This document shows positions 63,224 through 64,000 of a DNA stretch of 64,000 nucleotides, one piece after another (positions within the stretch are counted from its first letter, which is position 1; every line of letters begins with the position of its first letter). Source of the stretch: Staphylococcus auricularis (GTDB lineage: Bacteria > Bacillota > Bacilli > Staphylococcales > Staphylococcaceae); NCBI RefSeq assembly GCF_001500315.1, contig NZ_LLER01000010.1:1-64000 (forward strand), read 5' to 3'. The notes below the pieces were generated by a model. The model worked only from the letters and a program-made list of their open reading frames with translations. It did no database searches and was not told where the DNA came from. Position numbers and translations under genes: made by a program.

Positions 63224-63566
63224 GAAGATACATGTGTCTTTTGATGTCGATTTTGTTAAACAATACTGTGCGATGTTGCAACTGGAATACAGTGAAACGA
63301 ATGTGCCACCACTTTGTTGTGCTAAGTTATGGCCGAAATTTCAGTTATTTCAATCGTTTGTAGGTCAAACGATTACGTTGAAAAGTACTGAACTACAGCA
63401 ATGTGAATCACTACATACCAATAAGGATTGCTTAGCGACTTTACAATGTATTGAAGTACGACGCATTCGTTCTTTTCGGAAATATACATTTCAGTTACAT
63501 ATAACAGACGAACTAAAGGAGGTGTTAACCATCACACAAACATTTGTCGAAAGTGTGGGTGAGTGA
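63195..63566 (+). CDS. vraC: VraC, MaoC/hotdog-like protein of the vra operon
   Basis: 123 residues. It begins MPYYLNDG and keeps a VPPLCCAKLWPKFQLF segment that resembles the corresponding part of S. aureus VraC. Probably hotdog-fold and acyl-CoA related; the exact reaction is not known. The start ATG 63195 lies inside the vraB end (29-base overlap), preceded by GGAGGTGGA. The name follows the operon order; the function is inferred. Confidence 0.75.
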   Translation: MPYYLNDGVEKIHVSFDVDFVKQYCAMLQLEYSETNVPPLCCAKLWPKFQLFQSFVGQTITLKSTELQQCESLHTNKDCLATLQCIEVRRIRSFRKYTFQLHITDELKEVLTITQTFVESVGE

Positions 63567-63817
63567 TGAAAATAACAAAAACAGAGGTTGAAAAATACTT
63601 AGCATTAGTGGAGGATTTGAACCCGTTACATGGTACCGTAGTCCCTGGACAGTACGTGGTACAACGCGTGATGACACAGTGTGGACTCACTTGGCACCAC
63701 TATACTCAGCCCATTTATTTTAATGATGAGTTGGAGTACGATGTGATTCAAGATGCTACATTAAAATTAAGAAATCAAGACGATCAGATCAAATTAGTAA
63801 TTCGAAGATTGTCATAA
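63566..63817 (+). CDS. Short hotdog/MaoC-like protein at the end of the vra operon
   Basis: 83 residues. NPLHGTVVPGQYVVQRVM is similar to the catalytic dehydratase region of MaoC-type proteins, but the protein is much shorter than a full MaoC domain. The start ATG 63566 overlaps the vraC stop as TGATG, so translation is coupled. It may form one functional hotdog with VraC; that is inference. A terminator follows. Confidence 0.68.
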   Translation: MKITKTEVEKYLALVEDLNPLHGTVVPGQYVVQRVMTQCGLTWHHYTQPIYFNDELEYDVIQDATLKLRNQDDQIKLVIRRLS

Positions 63818-63818
63818 A

Positions 63819-63856
63819 AAAAGCGAATGACGATACGAAGTATCGCCATTCGCTCT
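63819..63856. terminator. Bidirectional terminator after the vra operon
   Basis: AGCGAATG-A-CGATAC and GTATCG-C-CATTCGCT form a stem with a GAA loop; A-run upstream and a short T-rich stretch downstream. Confidence 0.78.
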
Positions 63857-63865
63857 AGGTTTTAT

Positions 63866-64000
63866 AAGGGGTTTGTAATAATGGGACAACACGATGATGC
63901 GCAGTGCTTCGAGTTGCTCTCCAAGCAAACAAAGGGGACAGTCTTTGGCTCATCATCGTGTATGTTAGGTTTATCGGTTTTACTAGTGACGTACTGTTCA
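63866..64000 (+). other. Open frame running off the window edge, strand uncertain
   Basis: A plus-strand frame starts at ATG 63881, 11 bases after AAGGGG, and is open to the end (MGQHDDAQCFELLSKQTKGT, then VFGSSSCMLGLSVLL and on). A minus-strand frame is also open from 64000 to a TAA near 63866 and is rich in Cys/Ser at its C-terminus (SNSKHCASSCCPIITNPL). ACACGATGATG (63890-63900) and CATCATCGTGT (63951-63961) form an 11-bp inverted pair inside. It cannot be decided which, if either, is a gene. Confidence 0.3.

Overview
The window is a low-GC Firmicutes chromosome segment, and gene content and order point to a staphylococcus (Staphylococcus sensu lato). From the 5' end it carries pdxR-pdxS-pdxT, nupC, ctsR-mcsA-mcsB-clpC, radA, yacL, gltX-cysE-cysS-mrnC-rlmB-rae1, a sigH-like gene, rpmG-secE-nusG, rplK-rplA-rplJ-rplL, rsmC, rpoB-rpoC, rpsL-rpsG-fusA-tuf, kbl, an SDR threonine dehydrogenase, ilvE, tadA, folE2-bshB2, nagB, hxlA-hxlB and vraA-vraB-vraC. 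This matches the order known for the rpoBC region of staphylococci. The proteins resemble S. aureus but are clearly divergent, and the S. aureus sdr adhesin genes expected near tadA are absent, so this is probably another species. I cannot name it from the sequence alone.

Layout. Positions 1-1343 hold an AT-rich edge with a lone alpha/beta hydrolase. Positions 1344-4283 are vitamin B6 synthesis with its divergent regulator. Positions 4431-5642 are a nucleoside permease. Positions 5737-10395 are the CtsR-controlled protein quality control operon, with promoter and paired operators visible. Positions 10741-19132 cover DNA repair (radA), a PIN/TRAM membrane protein, and tRNA charging, cysteine and RNA-maturation genes with a cysteine T-box. 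Positions 19208-37213 are the transcription and translation core, with L10 and probable L1 leaders. Positions 37376-48618 are amino acid and redox metabolism: an M20 amidohydrolase, threonine degradation (kbl and tdh, each with a CcpA-type cre), an inserted block (acetyltransferase, ornithine cyclodeaminase family, Yip1 membrane protein, two divergent lactate dehydrogenase genes with a Rex box), and ilvE with a CodY box. Positions 48655-56218 hold nucleoside kinases, tadA, HAD and flavin enzymes, SarA- and AraC-type regulators, and folE2, bshB2 and yojF. Positions 56219-57522 are a 1.3-kb gene-free stretch with an imperfect repeat of about 140 bp. Positions 57523-63817 hold nagB, hxlAB, a small kinase, a small membrane protein and the vra operon.

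The main unexpected feature is that three genes are each interrupted by a single in-frame stop codon, with coding sequence continuing in the same frame: the sigH-like sigma factor (TAG), a small conserved staphylococcal gene after the HAD gene (TAA), and vraA (TAG). In addition, rpmG appears to have one extra A near its 3' end, and the VraB thiolase has Gly where thiolases have their second catalytic Cys. Either this lineage is losing these functions or the sequence contains errors. No rRNA, tRNA, prophage, CRISPR array or complete insertion sequence was seen. I found no clearly new multi-gene system. The best candidates for undescribed biology are the repeat block at 56247-56720, the long hairpin between rpoB and rpoC, the paired structured leaders of rplK and rplA, and an unresolved Cys-containing open frame at the 3' edge.
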